Assembly (NCBI GenBank): GCA_037975125.1
Contig: JAJQOW010000025.1
Location: forward strand, 417,501 to 481,500
Source: Latrodectus hesperus
Taxonomy: Eukaryota; Arthropoda; Arachnida; Araneae; Theridiidae
Reading direction: 5' to 3'
Length of the DNA stretch: 64,000 nt
Part shown: in pieces, positions 51,283 to 63,735 of the stretch
Numbering within the stretch: the stretch's first letter is position 1
Layout of the letters: every line of letters starts with the position of its first letter
Program-made: the position numbers and the translations under genes
The notes under the pieces: generated by a model
The model's input: only the letters and a program-made list of their open reading frames with translations
The model's database searches: none
What the model was told of the DNA's origin: nothing

Positions 51283-52950
51283 GAAGTCTCCAATATTCTA
51301 TGCACTAGACTACCTTTCAAGACTGATCCTCTTCACTAATCTTTTAGTGTCAGGCAGCGGTATTTATACCTAACTTAGCTTGTTTCAAACATAAAAACAT
51401 GATTGATATTTAATTAAAAATGAAAGCTTAATCGTTTGTATAAATCAAGTTTTGTTTTGTTTCATTAAAATTAAATTTATAATAATTTATTTATTTTTAT
51501 TTATGTATGAAACAGGAATATTTCCTTTGACTGAGCATAATTTTTTTCACCCCTAATAAAATATTTTTACTCCAACATTTAATTTTTATTTTAAAATATT
51601 TCATAGATTTTAACGATTTTATTTAAATTGTTTTATTCTTATAATATGGTTTTAACTTAATAATTGTAAATATTATATCATGTTGAGTATTAATATTACC
51701 TCAAAAGTAACACTTAGTTTTAAAATTTTCAATGGATATTAGAAATATTTGAAAGAGTATTCTAATAAAGTAAAGTGTGACGTCACTATTAAAACTTGAA
51801 AATGAATCATGTAAATTTGAAATTTAGGTTACATCAAGATTGAATTATGTTTAAAAAGATTCTATAATACATGCATATATATATAATTTTGGATAAGGAT
51901 TTACACTCTCTCTTATTTAATAGTTCATAACGTTAAAAAGAGAAAATATGTATACCAACAATTTATCCTTTACAACATTTTTAGAAACTTTTTTCGATGT
52001 AAGCGTTTGTTTGGGAATAATTATTTTAGTATTTATACTTATTTATAATTAATTAAACTGCAAGATATCGTCTGTTGTTTCCATCACCCAAAAATTTATA
52101 AGCAATTTATTTTTGACAAGTTTTTCATTAGATTCCATAAAGTTTTTTAAAATTAATTTTTAAATTCACAAATTAGACATTAGCAAATATTTTTGATACC
52201 AGCGTGGAAAATTTCTCGTTAATTTAAAAGTTTATTCAAAAATTAATTAATACAAGTTCTTACAACTACTACAGTTAATCTTTATTAGCTCAGATTAAAT
52301 TCAGAACTAGAAATATATAACATTAAGTAATTATTCAATCTCATGAATTTTTTAATAATTTTTATATACAAGGTTTTTTATTTCCATTTAAGAAAAACTA
52401 AAAATTGGGAATTAAGAAAATAATAGATTTTTGTTTTTCACGAATTCAGCAGAAGGAAAATATTTGACGAATATACGGGTTGGAAGACAAATCAAAATTA
52501 GAAATTAAATTATATTTTCTTTATTTTGGGTTTGTGATCAGATCCTATCGTAGCATGTAATGAGATCGAGGTAGTTTAACATGGAGGGAATATGCTTGAT
52601 TCCTGAAAGAGCTCGAGATTAGAGAATTTGCTGATAAAATCTAAGTAAGTAAATATTCTTAAATTTTTTTGCATTGGTTTGGTATGAAAAGAAAAAAATC
52701 AAATACCATTTTTACAACAGATTTTTAAATTGATGAACCATTCGTATATACCTCTCATTAAGAGAATTTTTAAAGAAAACACAGACTCAACATTAAAAAT
52801 GTTGCTCATGTAGCTTAGATTTCATCTTTACCTGAAATTGCTTGAAAAGCTTCGTATTTTTCAAATCACTTTCTCAATTTGTATTTCATTAAACAAAATG
52901 AAAATTTTTATGAAGTACAGAGGGGTTATAAATACTACGTTTCTTTTATA
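51283..52950. other. AT-rich non-coding DNA
   Basis: No feature recognised. Confidence 0.45.
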
Positions 52951-52959
52951 TGAAAGATT

Positions 52960-53300
52960 ATTTGTATAAACGAAATGAATAATGTTTACTGAAGCACCAA
53001 GTGACCATGGGCCCTACTTTTTTTAATAGACAATTGATTAAACGCAATGAACGTTGTTTACTGAAGTGGACATAAATATTAAGTTTTTTTTATATAGAAG
53101 AAGACTATTTGATTAAACAAAATAGTAATTATTTACTAAATTGCAGAGTGATAATGAAAACTAAGTTTTTAATACTGAAGAAGATTATTTGATAAGATAA
53201 AATGAACAGAACATTGTTGGCTAAAATGCCATGTGATCATGCAAATTGATTAAACGAAATGGACATTGTTTTCTGAAGTACATAGTAGCCAAGAATACAA
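52960..53300. repeat. Degenerate tandem repeat, ~60-85-bp units
   Basis: TTGATTAAACGAAATGAACA-like sequence followed by TTGTTTACTGAAGT-like sequence recurs about five times (near 52970, 53033, 53109, 53189, 53247), often with AGAAGATTATTTGAT between. Units are diverged and of unequal length. Confidence 0.7.
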
Positions 53301-53688
53301 AATTTTTTATAAAGAAGAATCTAAATATTCTAATATTAGTTTCTCTCAGGAGGATTTTTTGAGAAAAAATAAAAACTACAAAAATAAATAGCGAATTGTA
53401 ATTTTCCCAAAAGTTAACAATAGAATTTATATGAGATTTAAGTTCCTAATAAGTATAAGTTAATTTAAAAATTTTTACATGAATTTACAGAAACGCTTTT
53501 CAAATATTTTTACTATTAAAAAATTAAAACATTTTTATGGAAAAAGACCATTAAGGAAAAGAAGAAAAATAAAATCTTATTCTTTAGTAGACGAAGAAAT
53601 GCAGTTAGGTTTAAGTATCCGATTTCAGATTGTAAAAAGTTTTATTTTTGCATAAATTTTTTTGAACTATATTTTTAAGAAAAATGTA

Positions 53689-53915
<227 letters not shown>

Positions 53916-56140
53916 ACGATATAGTTTACAACGATAGTGTAAGTAAATTATTCATACAAAAAAATCTGTTTCTAGTACAAGGTTGAATTTTTTTGCAAAA
54001 CTCTTTTTTTGTTGAATTAAAATTAAATTGAATTGCATTGTTTTGTGTTAATTGTTTCACGTTGAATTAAACTTCTAATTAATTATGCTTTTATTTTTAA
54101 ACTTTTAGAAAATTCTATTTTTTATTAATTTTAATTTTAGGTATTTTGCACAGTAATATAACTTTTTCACATTCTGAGCTCTGTCGCTGTTTCACAAAAA
54201 GACTTGAAATGTGCGTTTCAGTGAAGGATATTAGCTAAAATTTGGCAATAAAAATGCGACTTTAATAGCTACAAAATTGGTGAAATGTGAGTGGATATGG
54301 ATCCTTGGAGTCTCTAGAACGCATGAAAAGCAAAACCATTCATTTGAAATTTTACTAAAAGGTAGTTTTATTTTCGAATTTGAATTGAATTTGAGGTTGG
54401 TGCTATTATTCTAAGTTCATTCTGCTTCTGTAGCGCCATGACTATATGCCTATGGACTGTATGTATTTTAGAATGTAATCAGCGAGTTCTCATTAGTTTC
54501 AAATATTTAAATAAGAATTTATGTTTTAAAGATTGAAAATATTTAATTTTTTATTTATACAATTCATTAATAAAATAATATTATGAAGTAATCTTGCATA
54601 TTTTTTTGTGTGCGTGTGATTGCTTACATCATCTGATATATATTTCTATATAATTATTTTTCTATATAAACTTTGGATAGCCATGAACTACAAAAATTTT
54701 TTTTATTAATTTTACGGAATGTAAATATTTATATATTTTTATATTTTTCTCTCTTTGAAACTACTTTAAAATTTATTCTTTTAAAACTTTTTATAATTAA
54801 TACATTTTTAGTCAAAGAAAATTTTCAAAGAAAATTTCAGAGAAAATTTCAGAGAAAATTCTGTAATTGCATACAGAATTTTATTTTTACTTTCATCATT
54901 TTTTATCATAAAGTAATATTTTATTGATTTTATAAAAAATACTTTGATTTTTTCTTATTATTCTATATTTTTATTTCTTAATCATTTTTTTCAAGTGCAA
55001 AATTGCCCTGCTTTTTAAGCTAATCAAAAATAAATTATTAATACTTTTTATTAACGCGAGATGGCGGCAGCACAGAAAATCAACAGGTACCGAAAATTTA
55101 AATAATATATACTAATCAGTTTATTTATAAATACACTGAAATTTACAGGGAATGACAAATTGCAATAGATGAGAAATTAAAATTTCTTATTAAATTATTA
55201 AGCGAACATTCTCTCGTTAATTGCGCAATGAGTTAGAAAAATATTGCTTTATGATGAGGTATACAGTTTTTAACAGTGAATTATTCGAAACATTCTTCTC
55301 ATGAAAGCGACAGACAAAAGTTGGATGTGTATTTTTATTTTAAGAAGAATGTTTCTTTAAAAAGATGCTAAATTTATATTTAATAGTGGGTTTAATCTAT
55401 AAAGAGAAAAATTTTCACTTTTTACTCAGTTATATAAAATATATCTCAACTATAAACCAAATGGAGGAAGTTAGAATTAACCAATGTAGTTTTGAATAAC
55501 AAAGTATTTTTTTTCTCTATTCAAAGTTATTATTTTCGTAAACTATTAAAGAATATTTTCTAGGAAATAAGTTACACAGTTAAAAAGAAAACCAACAATT
55601 AAACCCTGATATTTCAAAATATGATGCATAATAAAAATATATATAAATATATTTTTGATGATTCAAAGCTGGAAAATTCAAAATAAACTTGTTTAAATTA
55701 AAAAAAATATTAATGCAATTAGAAAAACTGCTTAAAAATGAAGAAAAAATTCACCGTTTTATTTTGTTCTATCTTTAACTTAAAAATTGAGAAAGTAAAT
55801 ACAAAATTAAAATGAGTAAATAACAAATAAATTGTTTTTGTGAATCCAGTATTTTTGTATGAGGATTTTTATTACTTTCGAAATTCATTAAGATATCTTT
55901 TTTAGAAAAATAATAGATTACCTTTTGAAAATCGATAATTTTACTGTATTCCTTTATGCAAAGTTTATGTTAACTTGCAAAAAAGTAGAAGTTCATAAAA
56001 TTTTCAAATTGGCATATAACTTATTTATTTAGAATATAATTTTAAATGTTATATGTGAAATCATGTATTTTAAAATAAAAATACTGCTTTTGATGCATAA
56101 TGTAAATTGAATGCTATTTACACTTGGTAAAATTGACATG
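53916..56140. other. AT-rich non-coding DNA with a small minisatellite
   Basis: At 54812-54860 there are four 12-13-bp units of TCAAAGAAAATT / TCAGAGAAAATT. The 84-aa frame over it is incidental. Nothing else recognised. Confidence 0.5.
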
Positions 56141-56142
56141 TT

Positions 56143-56650
56143 GTTGTTGTTGCTGATCCCTGTTGTCTAGCAGCGCTAGACCAAGTCTATGACATTGCAC
56201 ACTCTCAGGAAATCAATGACCAATAATGGTCGCACCAGAAGATCTTCTTTATCGAGTCCCAAACACTCAAGGATATGATCCGGAGTGGCTTGGCTTTTGG
56301 AACACTTAGCGCAAATTGGAAATTCCTTTTCTTTGTTGTTAATTGTCAATGATCTTAGGTGGCCACTTCGAAAGTGACGTATTCATAGATAGGGGAAAGG
56401 GTCAGCTTCTATTATCCAAGTGGACCGGAGCACCAAAGGTAGAAGGCTGACTTAGCTCCTTACGTGGGTTTGGATCGGAGTTTTCCTTCTCCTAGGTATC
56501 TCTTTTAGTCTGGCTCCTACCCAACGAAGACCTGTCCGGCATGGGAGACCCTACCAGTAGCTAAGCTACCGCCGGCATAGCTCTCTGGGTTGCTGGAGCA
56601 CGCAAGCCCACCCACCACGTCAAGGTGAAAATACCATCGGGCGGGAAAAT
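56143..56650 (-). mobile_element. (CAA)n-tailed dispersed repeat, family C, longest copy
   Basis: Begins on the plus strand with (TTG)n at 56143 (a (CAA)n tail on the minus strand). It carries TGTCTAGCAGCGCTAGACCA, CACCAAAGGTAGAAGGCTGA, GGCTCCTACCCAACGAAGA, GGGAGACCCTACCAGTAGC and TTGCTGGAGCACGCAAGCC. The last four recur at 44196-44490 and some at 5860-6265. G+C-rich relative to the surroundings. No ORF. It is a non-autonomous retroelement or the 5' part of a LINE; its class is unresolved. Confidence 0.72.
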
Positions 56651-56654
56651 TGAC

Positions 56655-57235
56655 ATTAAGTCTACAATCGGTATTTTTTTAAATAATACATATTTTATTC
56701 ACTTTTCTATAAAACATTTACGTTCTGATTTTTATAAAGGTAATTAGGATTGATATTTATCTTAATTTAATTCTTGATTTTATAAATCAATTTTGAAAAA
56801 TGAATTAAGTAGAATTGCATAAATAAAAGGAATAGATAATCTGAAATATATTCGAGAGAGTTACAGGAGTTGTGTGCTTAAAATAAATGAAAACTCTTAG
56901 AAAAAAGAAGTGTTTCGTTCTTACTACAATGTGAGAGGGTCTTTTGTTGTTAAATACTACTAATTTCTCAGAATAAACTAAATGGATATATATGAGTTCT
57001 GTATAGTGATTAGATGGGATGTTGAACCATTCCTCTTGCAGAAACATCTCCAACTCCTGGAGAGACGTGGGAAGAGGATGCAAACTCTTTCATCTCTAAC
57101 AGATTGGCGAGATCTCGGGTCTCATGTTTCTGTAAACAAGATTGTTGAGTCATACTGCAATGAATTGGGAAATTTTAAACTTGGTAAGTGCAATCTCCCA
57201 ACGAAAAAAGTGCCTTTACCGTAGAATACAGTTAA
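56655..57235. other. Non-coding DNA, no feature assigned
   Basis: An 80-aa frame at 56982-57224 on the plus strand (RWDVEPFLLQKHLQLLERRG and so on) looks more protein-like than most but matches nothing I know. It may be transposon-derived given the mariner-like fossil immediately downstream. Confidence 0.35.
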
Positions 57236-57700
57236 TTGGTCAAAGAAAAGGATATAAATATAGTGTTAGTAACTTGGACATGTAAAATATATAACAAAGG
57301 TTCCTATCTAAACCAAGATGAGATTCATCTTGGTTTACTCCTATATATGATTAAAGATAAGATTAAACCCCAAATTTTTACACAGAATCTCACTATACTT
57401 CATTCTAGGAAGGAGATAATCTGTTTTGTAGACTTTCGTGGGTCTTTACCACACATAAAGCTATTGCATCGTGAGGAATAGAGAACCTATTTTACTTCTA
57501 ACCTGCTATGGCAAGCCAACTTACAGCAATGTAAAAGAAAATTTGCACAACGAAATCTTAGAAAATGATAAGATACAACAAAGTGAAAATAGACCGAAGT
57601 CATTGCTTTATGGACAGTCTCTGGCATGCCAATAGATAAGAACTAAATCCACGTATTGGAAAAGATATGTTTACATTGAATGATAGTTTTGGTTTTATCC
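57236..57700 (+). pseudogene. Probable mariner-like transposase fossil
   Basis: The 81-aa open frame 57236-57481 contains NKGSYLNQDE and then QNLTILHSRKEIICFVDFRG, SLPHIKLLH. This follows the mariner order: (Q)WLxxDE, KP..LHxKKxMLxxWWDxxGxIHxxLL. After the stop, the same frame continues TYFTSNLLWQANLQQCKRKF, like the Y..QL..L..AL.KK helix. Catalytic Asp blocks are not clearly preserved. Family assignment rests on pattern order alone. Confidence 0.45.
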
Positions 57701-60050
57701 AACTTAATCTACTGTATTCCCCATTTCCGATATAAATACGTCACAAAGGATGTCACAATGTTCTCATATATTTTGCTAATACAATTCCCTTGAATTATGT
57801 GAATCTATACAGGACCCCGTAGGCGTGCCTTTTGCTCAAATGTCACTGTTGCTGGCATGGTCTTTCTTTTGGCGATGTCAGTTTTAGTAAATATCCGCCT
57901 GGAAATCATAGTGAGGTTGGTTTTCTTTTACCGTTCTGTTTCACAAATGTTGTTCAGTCATAATTATTGCAGGAAGTTATGACTTTCAATATAGTGATTA
58001 CTGATATCCTCAAAATCTGTGTTAAAGGGGCTACGATGCACTCTGATTTGATGGTCACTGATGCAGGATTGATGCTCTAACCACATCAGTAAATGAGCTT
58101 TCATTATATATGCCATTTGTTGTTGTTATTTATAACACTTGGGTTATCAAAGCTTAATAGCCGACGGCTATGAGAAAATAATTCAGATTTGTTTGACCAG
58201 AGCACAATGAAGGTGAAAGTTCGTCTTTGCTCTAAGATTCCTGCAATCAGAATCCACTCCCTCAATTTTAACTTTGAACTAGAGGGAGATGAAATTTTTT
58301 CCAGACCATTACATACATGATAACGGATTAACGATCGATCACAGGATTTATTCCACAGATTTAGCGAGCAGGTAATCGAATGCACTTCGAGTCTGTTTGT
58401 AATTCTGAGAAGTCAATCATTTAATTTTCACATGAAAAGAATTAAGCAAATTGGGCACGCACACTTGAAGTTATAAGCAACAATTTCGTACAAAAAACTG
58501 ATAGCTACGTGTTTAACTTAGTTCTGTATTCTCACACATGGTACTCACTGTTTTGAGAATGACCTTTCAATACTTTTGGACTAACCTTGTATTTGAAAGG
58601 GAGAAAAAAAACAATGGATAATTTGAAATTAGTGGGAGAAAAGAACATGAAAAATATCATGTAAATGAATATTATTTAATTTTTATTTAGTATATTGAGT
58701 AACTGTCGATATACAAATATTTAATATAAAAAATTATTAAAATTTATTGAATATTACAGGAAAAATATCCTCGTTATCCTCTGCTCGATATAATTTTCTA
58801 GATTAACTACTAGGTGCTGTAAATGCTTATTCTTACGAGACTGTTTTTGAGAAAAAGACGAAGTTCTTTTTAAATAAATAATACGCCGGAGATTTTCTAA
58901 CCAGTTAAATTAAATCTTTAGTTATGAGAAGTTCAAATAAAAATGAGTTAATTTTGAAGTAAAAAAAATGAGTGAACAATTATTTTTTATCATTAAAATA
59001 TTAATAATCATAAAGGTTCTTTCATTCCTTTAAATTAACTCTGATGGTTAAAAAAATTGTTGATCTCATTTAAAACTTCTTACTTCTGGAGAAAATAAAA
59101 ATAAGATTAAATATTTCCATTGAAGAATAGTCAATGGACTTCTGAGAAAAATCATGGAAAAAATAAATGCACAAGAGCATCTAAAACAAAAAAATGTTTG
59201 CAAACTCATTGCTCGGTAAGTTACAAAACTCCATAAAATTTTCCTCGCAAACGTCGAAGAATATTTTAAAACAAGGTCCATTCTTTAACTTTCAGTTTAA
59301 ATGAAAACAAAAGAAGGTATGAAAAAAAGCTATATTACTAAAAGAATAAATTTATATCCTTCCTCGCAGATAGATGGACTTTTAAAAAGTTTCCAGCACT
59401 GAATGTACATCAAGTCTGAAAGGGAAGATTTCAAGCCATCTCATTTAAATTTGAAAGCAGTGAAAACAAAAGAGTATAAAGAATATATGATGCAGAAGAG
59501 GGAAAAGTAAATCTCGATCTTTCTCTATTTTTTTCCCTTTTTGTTTTCAAAGGGAAAAAAGAATTATTTGCACCGGTGAAGCGCGTAGAATATGAGAACC
59601 AATCTGTCAAATTGGGATGGGGAAAAGACGAAAGTGTCCTGGCACGGAATTGTCTGAAAGTTGAAATAACTGAAAAAATATTCTCAAATTATTGGGATTT
59701 CTAAACTTTATAGTTGTCAGCACACCATAAAATTTTCATGGAATTAGGTTTTACACTTGATTTTTCGTAAATTTTATTGCATCATGTATAATATAAGCTA
59801 TCCTCCTTTTAAATTTCATTTTAGAATATCACAGAATATATATAAAAAGTAAAAGTTTAAAGAGAAATTATATGCCATTACATAAAAATAGGTATACATG
59901 TATTAAACAATGAATAGGCTTTAACTTTATTGGGAATTTATGCTGTGTTTAAAAAATGTCCCTTACATCGAATATATAAATAATCAAATAGTGATTCATG
60001 TACGATGTCAATTTAATGACATAAATTTGAGACACGAATACCAGAGCTTG
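57701..60050. other. Non-coding DNA with minor features
   Basis: A (TTG)n-led, moderately complex stretch at 58115-58390 could be another minus-strand repeat. A short 12-bp-stem hairpin (TTTTTTCCCTTT / AAAGGGAAAAAA) lies at 59529-59560, next to a more complex patch to 59660. No coding motif recognised. Confidence 0.4.
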
Positions 60051-60109
60051 ACTACGGGCCGGGACAACTGCCCCTTTCCCCCATCAGAAGGGCTTCTAAA
60101 TCGAATAGA

Positions 60110-60425
60110 AAGTTTATTTTACGCTGTCACATGAACAGAATCGTTTGCCAAATCAAATATAAAGTTTGTTGTTTTGAAGCTTATTGCTTTTTGAATTGGA
60201 ATTTTCAGTTTCAAAAATCGTTCCATCATTAGTAATATATTGTTCCAACGTGTTTTAAAATCGAATATTTTCATATGTTCTGTTTCATTTTCAATTAGTA
60301 TATATTATTGTAATGAGGCATTTTTTTTTGCAAGGGAAAGATTAAATATCTTAACTGTTTTTAAAATTTTATTAATTACAGGAAGCAATTCTTGAGTTAA
60401 TATTTCACCTTCATTAACAATATCT
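60110..60425 (-). pseudogene. hAT-like transposase fossil, downstream part
   Basis: On the minus strand from 60425 the frame reads DIVNEGEILTQELLPVINKI, then KTVKIFNLSLAKKNASLQ*, then (frame change) IENETEHMKIFDFKTRWNNI and LLMMERFLKLKIPIQKAI. The KTVKIF..S..KN..LQ block followed by D.KTRWNS...ML.R...L is characteristic of hAT (BED-type) transposases. It is the direct continuation of the fragment at 63736-64000: across the 13-bp target-site duplication the reading frame joins without a break. The gene is therefore split by the intervening SINE/LINE. The C-terminal dimerisation part is not recognised further downstream. Confidence 0.75.
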
Positions 60426-60526
60426 GCCGTCCAGCTTGTCTAGTGGTCAGCGTGCCTCACTGCGGCTAGAAAGGGCCTTGGTTCGATTCCCGGTTCGGGC
60501 ATGGATGTATTTTCTCTATCGATCTA
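60426..60526 (+). mobile_element. SINE family A, 5' part (split by LINE)
   Basis: The head TGTCTAGTGGTCAGCGTG with B-box GGTTCGATTCCC (about 60480) and CGGTTCGGGCATGGATG matches 8207-8290. The SINE is interrupted at about 60527 after TCTATCGATCTA, and its 3' part resumes at about 63556. The target-site duplication ATTAACAATATCT is at 60413-60425 and 63736-63748. Confidence 0.88.
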
Positions 60527-62297
60527 CGATGGAGGTTTTGTACTACACCGCCATAACAGAGGCTGTCCGCAGGGATCCTGTGGGTGACCATTGCTTAGGA
60601 ACATATTCTTTAATGATTTCCTTCTCCAGAAATGGCCAAATAAAACATCATTGCAAGCATTTGCCGATGATGCACTGCTCATTGTTTCAGCAAAAACAAA
60701 AGAGCAGTTAAAGCTAACAGCCAATATTGCACTCTCACAATTTGAAGATTTGTGTAAGGAGCATAAATTAATTATAGTCCATGAAAAGACTCAAGACATC
60801 TTTTTTGGCAGCAACAAGAAGTGCTTAAAATCATATCCAAAGACTGAAATTTGTGGAAGAAGCATTAAAAAAGTTAAGGAAATGAAATATTTAGGAGTAA
60901 TTCTCGATTGAAAACTATCATGGCTCCCTCACATCAGGCAACAAAAGATAAAGACTATCGCTATTGTAAACAGCCTAAGATGAACAACGAATAGAAACTG
61001 GAGTGTAAATGCCAGAATCCTTAAAATTTGGTATAAAATCATTATTGAAAGAATGATATGCTATGGATCAGCAGTCTGGGCGGAAACAATGATAAGCAGA
61101 AAAGAATTAGTGATTTTCTATTAGTGATTCTAGATAGACAGCTATCCAGTTTGCAGAGACACTTCACCTTAACTATCACTAGATGTTTCCGCATGACTTC
61201 TATGGCAGCATTAAACATCTTGGCAGGAGTCTTTCCATTACATTTAATGGTTCAACTAGAAGCTGCTAAATCTAACATTTTCCAACATCAAGAAAAAATC
61301 ACTTTTCTGGATGCAATTTATAACCCAGACGACTTTGAAATTCCCTTCAAAACATTATTCCACCCAGCAACACAGATGGAAGGGATAATGGTTCACACTT
61401 CGAATCTACACAGTGCCAAGGCATTCACCAACACTTTTTCACTGATGGCTCAAAAATAGAAGGCCAAGTGGAGTAGCTTTCTGCATTTTCGAAAATGGAC
61501 AGGAGAGTGATTATTGGCAGGGACAATTAGGAGAAACTAACAGTGTTTTCAAAGCAGAATTGGTTGCGATTGATAAAGCATTAAAATATATAGCCGAAAA
61601 TAGTTTATACAAGTCAGTGATTTGGTCAGACAGCCAATCAGCTCTTTTGGGAATATATAATCCATATAACAGAATCCCTTTGATTCAGAACATCCAAAAT
61701 CGACTCAAGACATTTAGCAATAGATGGCAAATTTGTCTTCACTGGATCAAGGCTCATGCCGGACACACTGGTAATGAAAGAGCTGAAACACTGGCAAAGC
61801 AAGCTGCCAAAGCATGCTCAAACTCGCAAAAAATTGAATTAAAATGGCCCAAATCATACTTGATTTCTAAATTACGCAACCATTTACTAATGGCCTGGCA
61901 ACAAGAATGGAATGAGGCAGAATAAGGTAGATGGACATATAGCCTTAAACCCTCTGTCTCTCTTGATTTACTTGTCAAGGACCACAAAGAAGCACAGTTT
62001 CTTTCTAGACATACTCCAACACCGGAGTATCTCAATAAAAGGAGTATGGTTCCAAATAGTGCTTGTTAATGCGGTCAGGTTGGGACCATTGTTCATTACA
62101 TGTTTGAATGTGATTTCACAAAACAATGGCACCTAAAAGCGCCTAAAAACTCGGAGGAACTTACTCCGTTTCTCCGTTATGCTAGCAAATCTCCTTCTCT
62201 TCTGCTTAAGATAAAGAACATAATCTCCTTTATCTATGAAAAAGCATCCGAACTCTGTAAGGAAAATGCCATATTTGAGCAGCGGATTTCATCATAA
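60527..62297 (+). pseudogene. LINE ORF2 fragment: reverse transcriptase, RNase H, CCHC
   Basis: Would copy LINE RNA into DNA at the target site. In order: RGCPQGS (RT motif B, about 60558) with a TGA four codons later; FADDALLIVSA (about 60660), the catalytic FADD of motif C; MKYLGVILD* (about 60885); KIWYKIIIERMICYGSAVWA (thumb region); LDRQLSSLQRHFTLTITRCF with TSMAALNILAGVFPLHL; then FTDGSKIEGQ (about 61440, first RNase H Asp). A one-base deletion follows, then KAELVAID (Glu), IWSDSQSALLG (Asp) and HWIKAHAGHTGNERAETLAK. The last normally has Asp in GNExAD; here it is Glu. Near 62060-62115 C*CGQVGTIVHYMFECDF is a CCHC motif with one stop. The ORF ends TAA at 62297. RT plus C-terminal RNase H and CCHC suggests the I group (I, R1 or LOA-like). 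At least five stops or shifts. Confidence 0.88.
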
Positions 62298-63555
62298 GAA
62301 CAATTTGGTAAAGGATAAAAATCATTGTAAGGTATTTCTCCACTTTTTGTGATAAAATATTATTAGGTATTTTATTTGTTTAGCAATTAGTTTTTATTAT
62401 TTTGATAATAATAATTCAGATTAAGGTGCTGAAAAATATTGATTGACTCAGCACAATGTAATGTGCAATATAAAATATCCTAGCAAAGTTTATCAATTAG
62501 TAATTTTAATGTCTAATTTTGCATTATATTTCCTAAACATTGTAAACCATTATAAACTGTGAACAGACAATGCAGGTTTTTTATGTGATAAAATATTGCA
62601 TCGTAATATTTCACAATTAGTATATGTTTTATGTATATACTATCAATGTGTATTGTAAATATTTGCGCTTTTTCTAATACAATCTTCATATGGTACGTCA
62701 TGTGATATAACACTTTCCTCTATCTAACCACTATATATAAAACTGGGGGTTAATATTCAAGTTTGAATTGAGTCTTCAGAAATACCCTGTTTAACAATTT
62801 TAGTGCAATATATTTTCATTATTATTTCTAGTAATGTTAGAATGTCTATAAAATATTTTGCTATATTTTTTATTCACTTTTTTAAGCCTTTTTATTATTT
62901 ATTGTATTGTAATTATATTTTACTCAATAATTTCCTTAATCATGGTAACTACAGTGCACAGACTGAACTGCTGCAAAATATTAACTGAATCAGCAGACTG
63001 TAATCTGTTATACTTTAAATATTCTACAATTTATCACCTACAGCAAATGTTAAATGTTCAATAGGTAACCATTCATGCATATGCAATCTTAACTACCTGC
63101 GTGTAGACAATGCAGTCCTTTAGTATTGCGAAATCTGCAATGTTACATTAAAGGACCCAGTTAAAGCATAAGGGAGTTACTAGTACTTATTAAAAATCTG
63201 TCCCAATTATTTGCTTTTTTATACTCTTCTATTTAAATTTAATTATATTGCTTGCATATTTGTGTTAAAAATTACTTATATCGTCTGCTATGACCATCAT
63301 CAAGATAATTAATTTGTATTTTTACCAAGGTTACTTGGAGTGTTAGGATAATCTATTTTCACAATTTTATAGCAATATTTAACTCATGTCATCTCCCATA
63401 GTGAAAATTTTGTAAATGTTTTGTTGTTGATGTTATATTTCTCTCAAATTATTAATTTCAAATATTATAGACCTATTGAAATTCAATTTTGTTATCAAAT
63501 TTCTGATAACCTAAGGTACAGACCAGGTGTTCCATAGCGTATGTCTATGTTTATG
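60527..63555 (+). mobile_element. 5'-truncated I-group LINE inserted in the SINE
   Basis: About 3 kb of non-LTR retrotransposon starting inside the reverse transcriptase, between motifs A and B, and running through the ORF2 stop (62297) into a long AT-rich 3' UTR. The UTR carries diverged internal repeats (for example GACAATGCAG at 62568 and 63106). Flanking TCTATCGATCTA (60515-60526) and TCTATTGATATA (63556-63567) look like a 12-bp target duplication with two substitutions. Severe 5' truncation is usual for LINE insertions. Confidence 0.82.
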
Positions 63556-63735
63556 TCTATTGATATATCCTGTCTTTGTTCTTTCCTTGTGTGAATGATT
63601 GCATACCCTATAAATGGGTACCTATGGCTTGTGTATACTGAGGAAGTCGGACTCCACACCAAAATATGGTTCTGTTGGAAAAGTGGAGCAGCGTATCCCA
63701 TAATGCCAGCCTTGCTGGCACATTACAATAACAAT
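63556..63735 (+). mobile_element. SINE family A, 3' part
   Basis: Resumes at TATCCTGTCTTTGTTCTTTC and runs through CCTATAAATGGGTACCTATG and GGACTCCACACC to AGCCTTGCTGGCACATTACA. It matches 6610-6784 and 8300-8472. The 3' target-site duplication follows at 63736-63748. Confidence 0.9.

Noticed and set aside
61754..62035. 93-codon minus-strand frame
   Set aside because: Shadow of the LINE RNase H coding region on the opposite strand.
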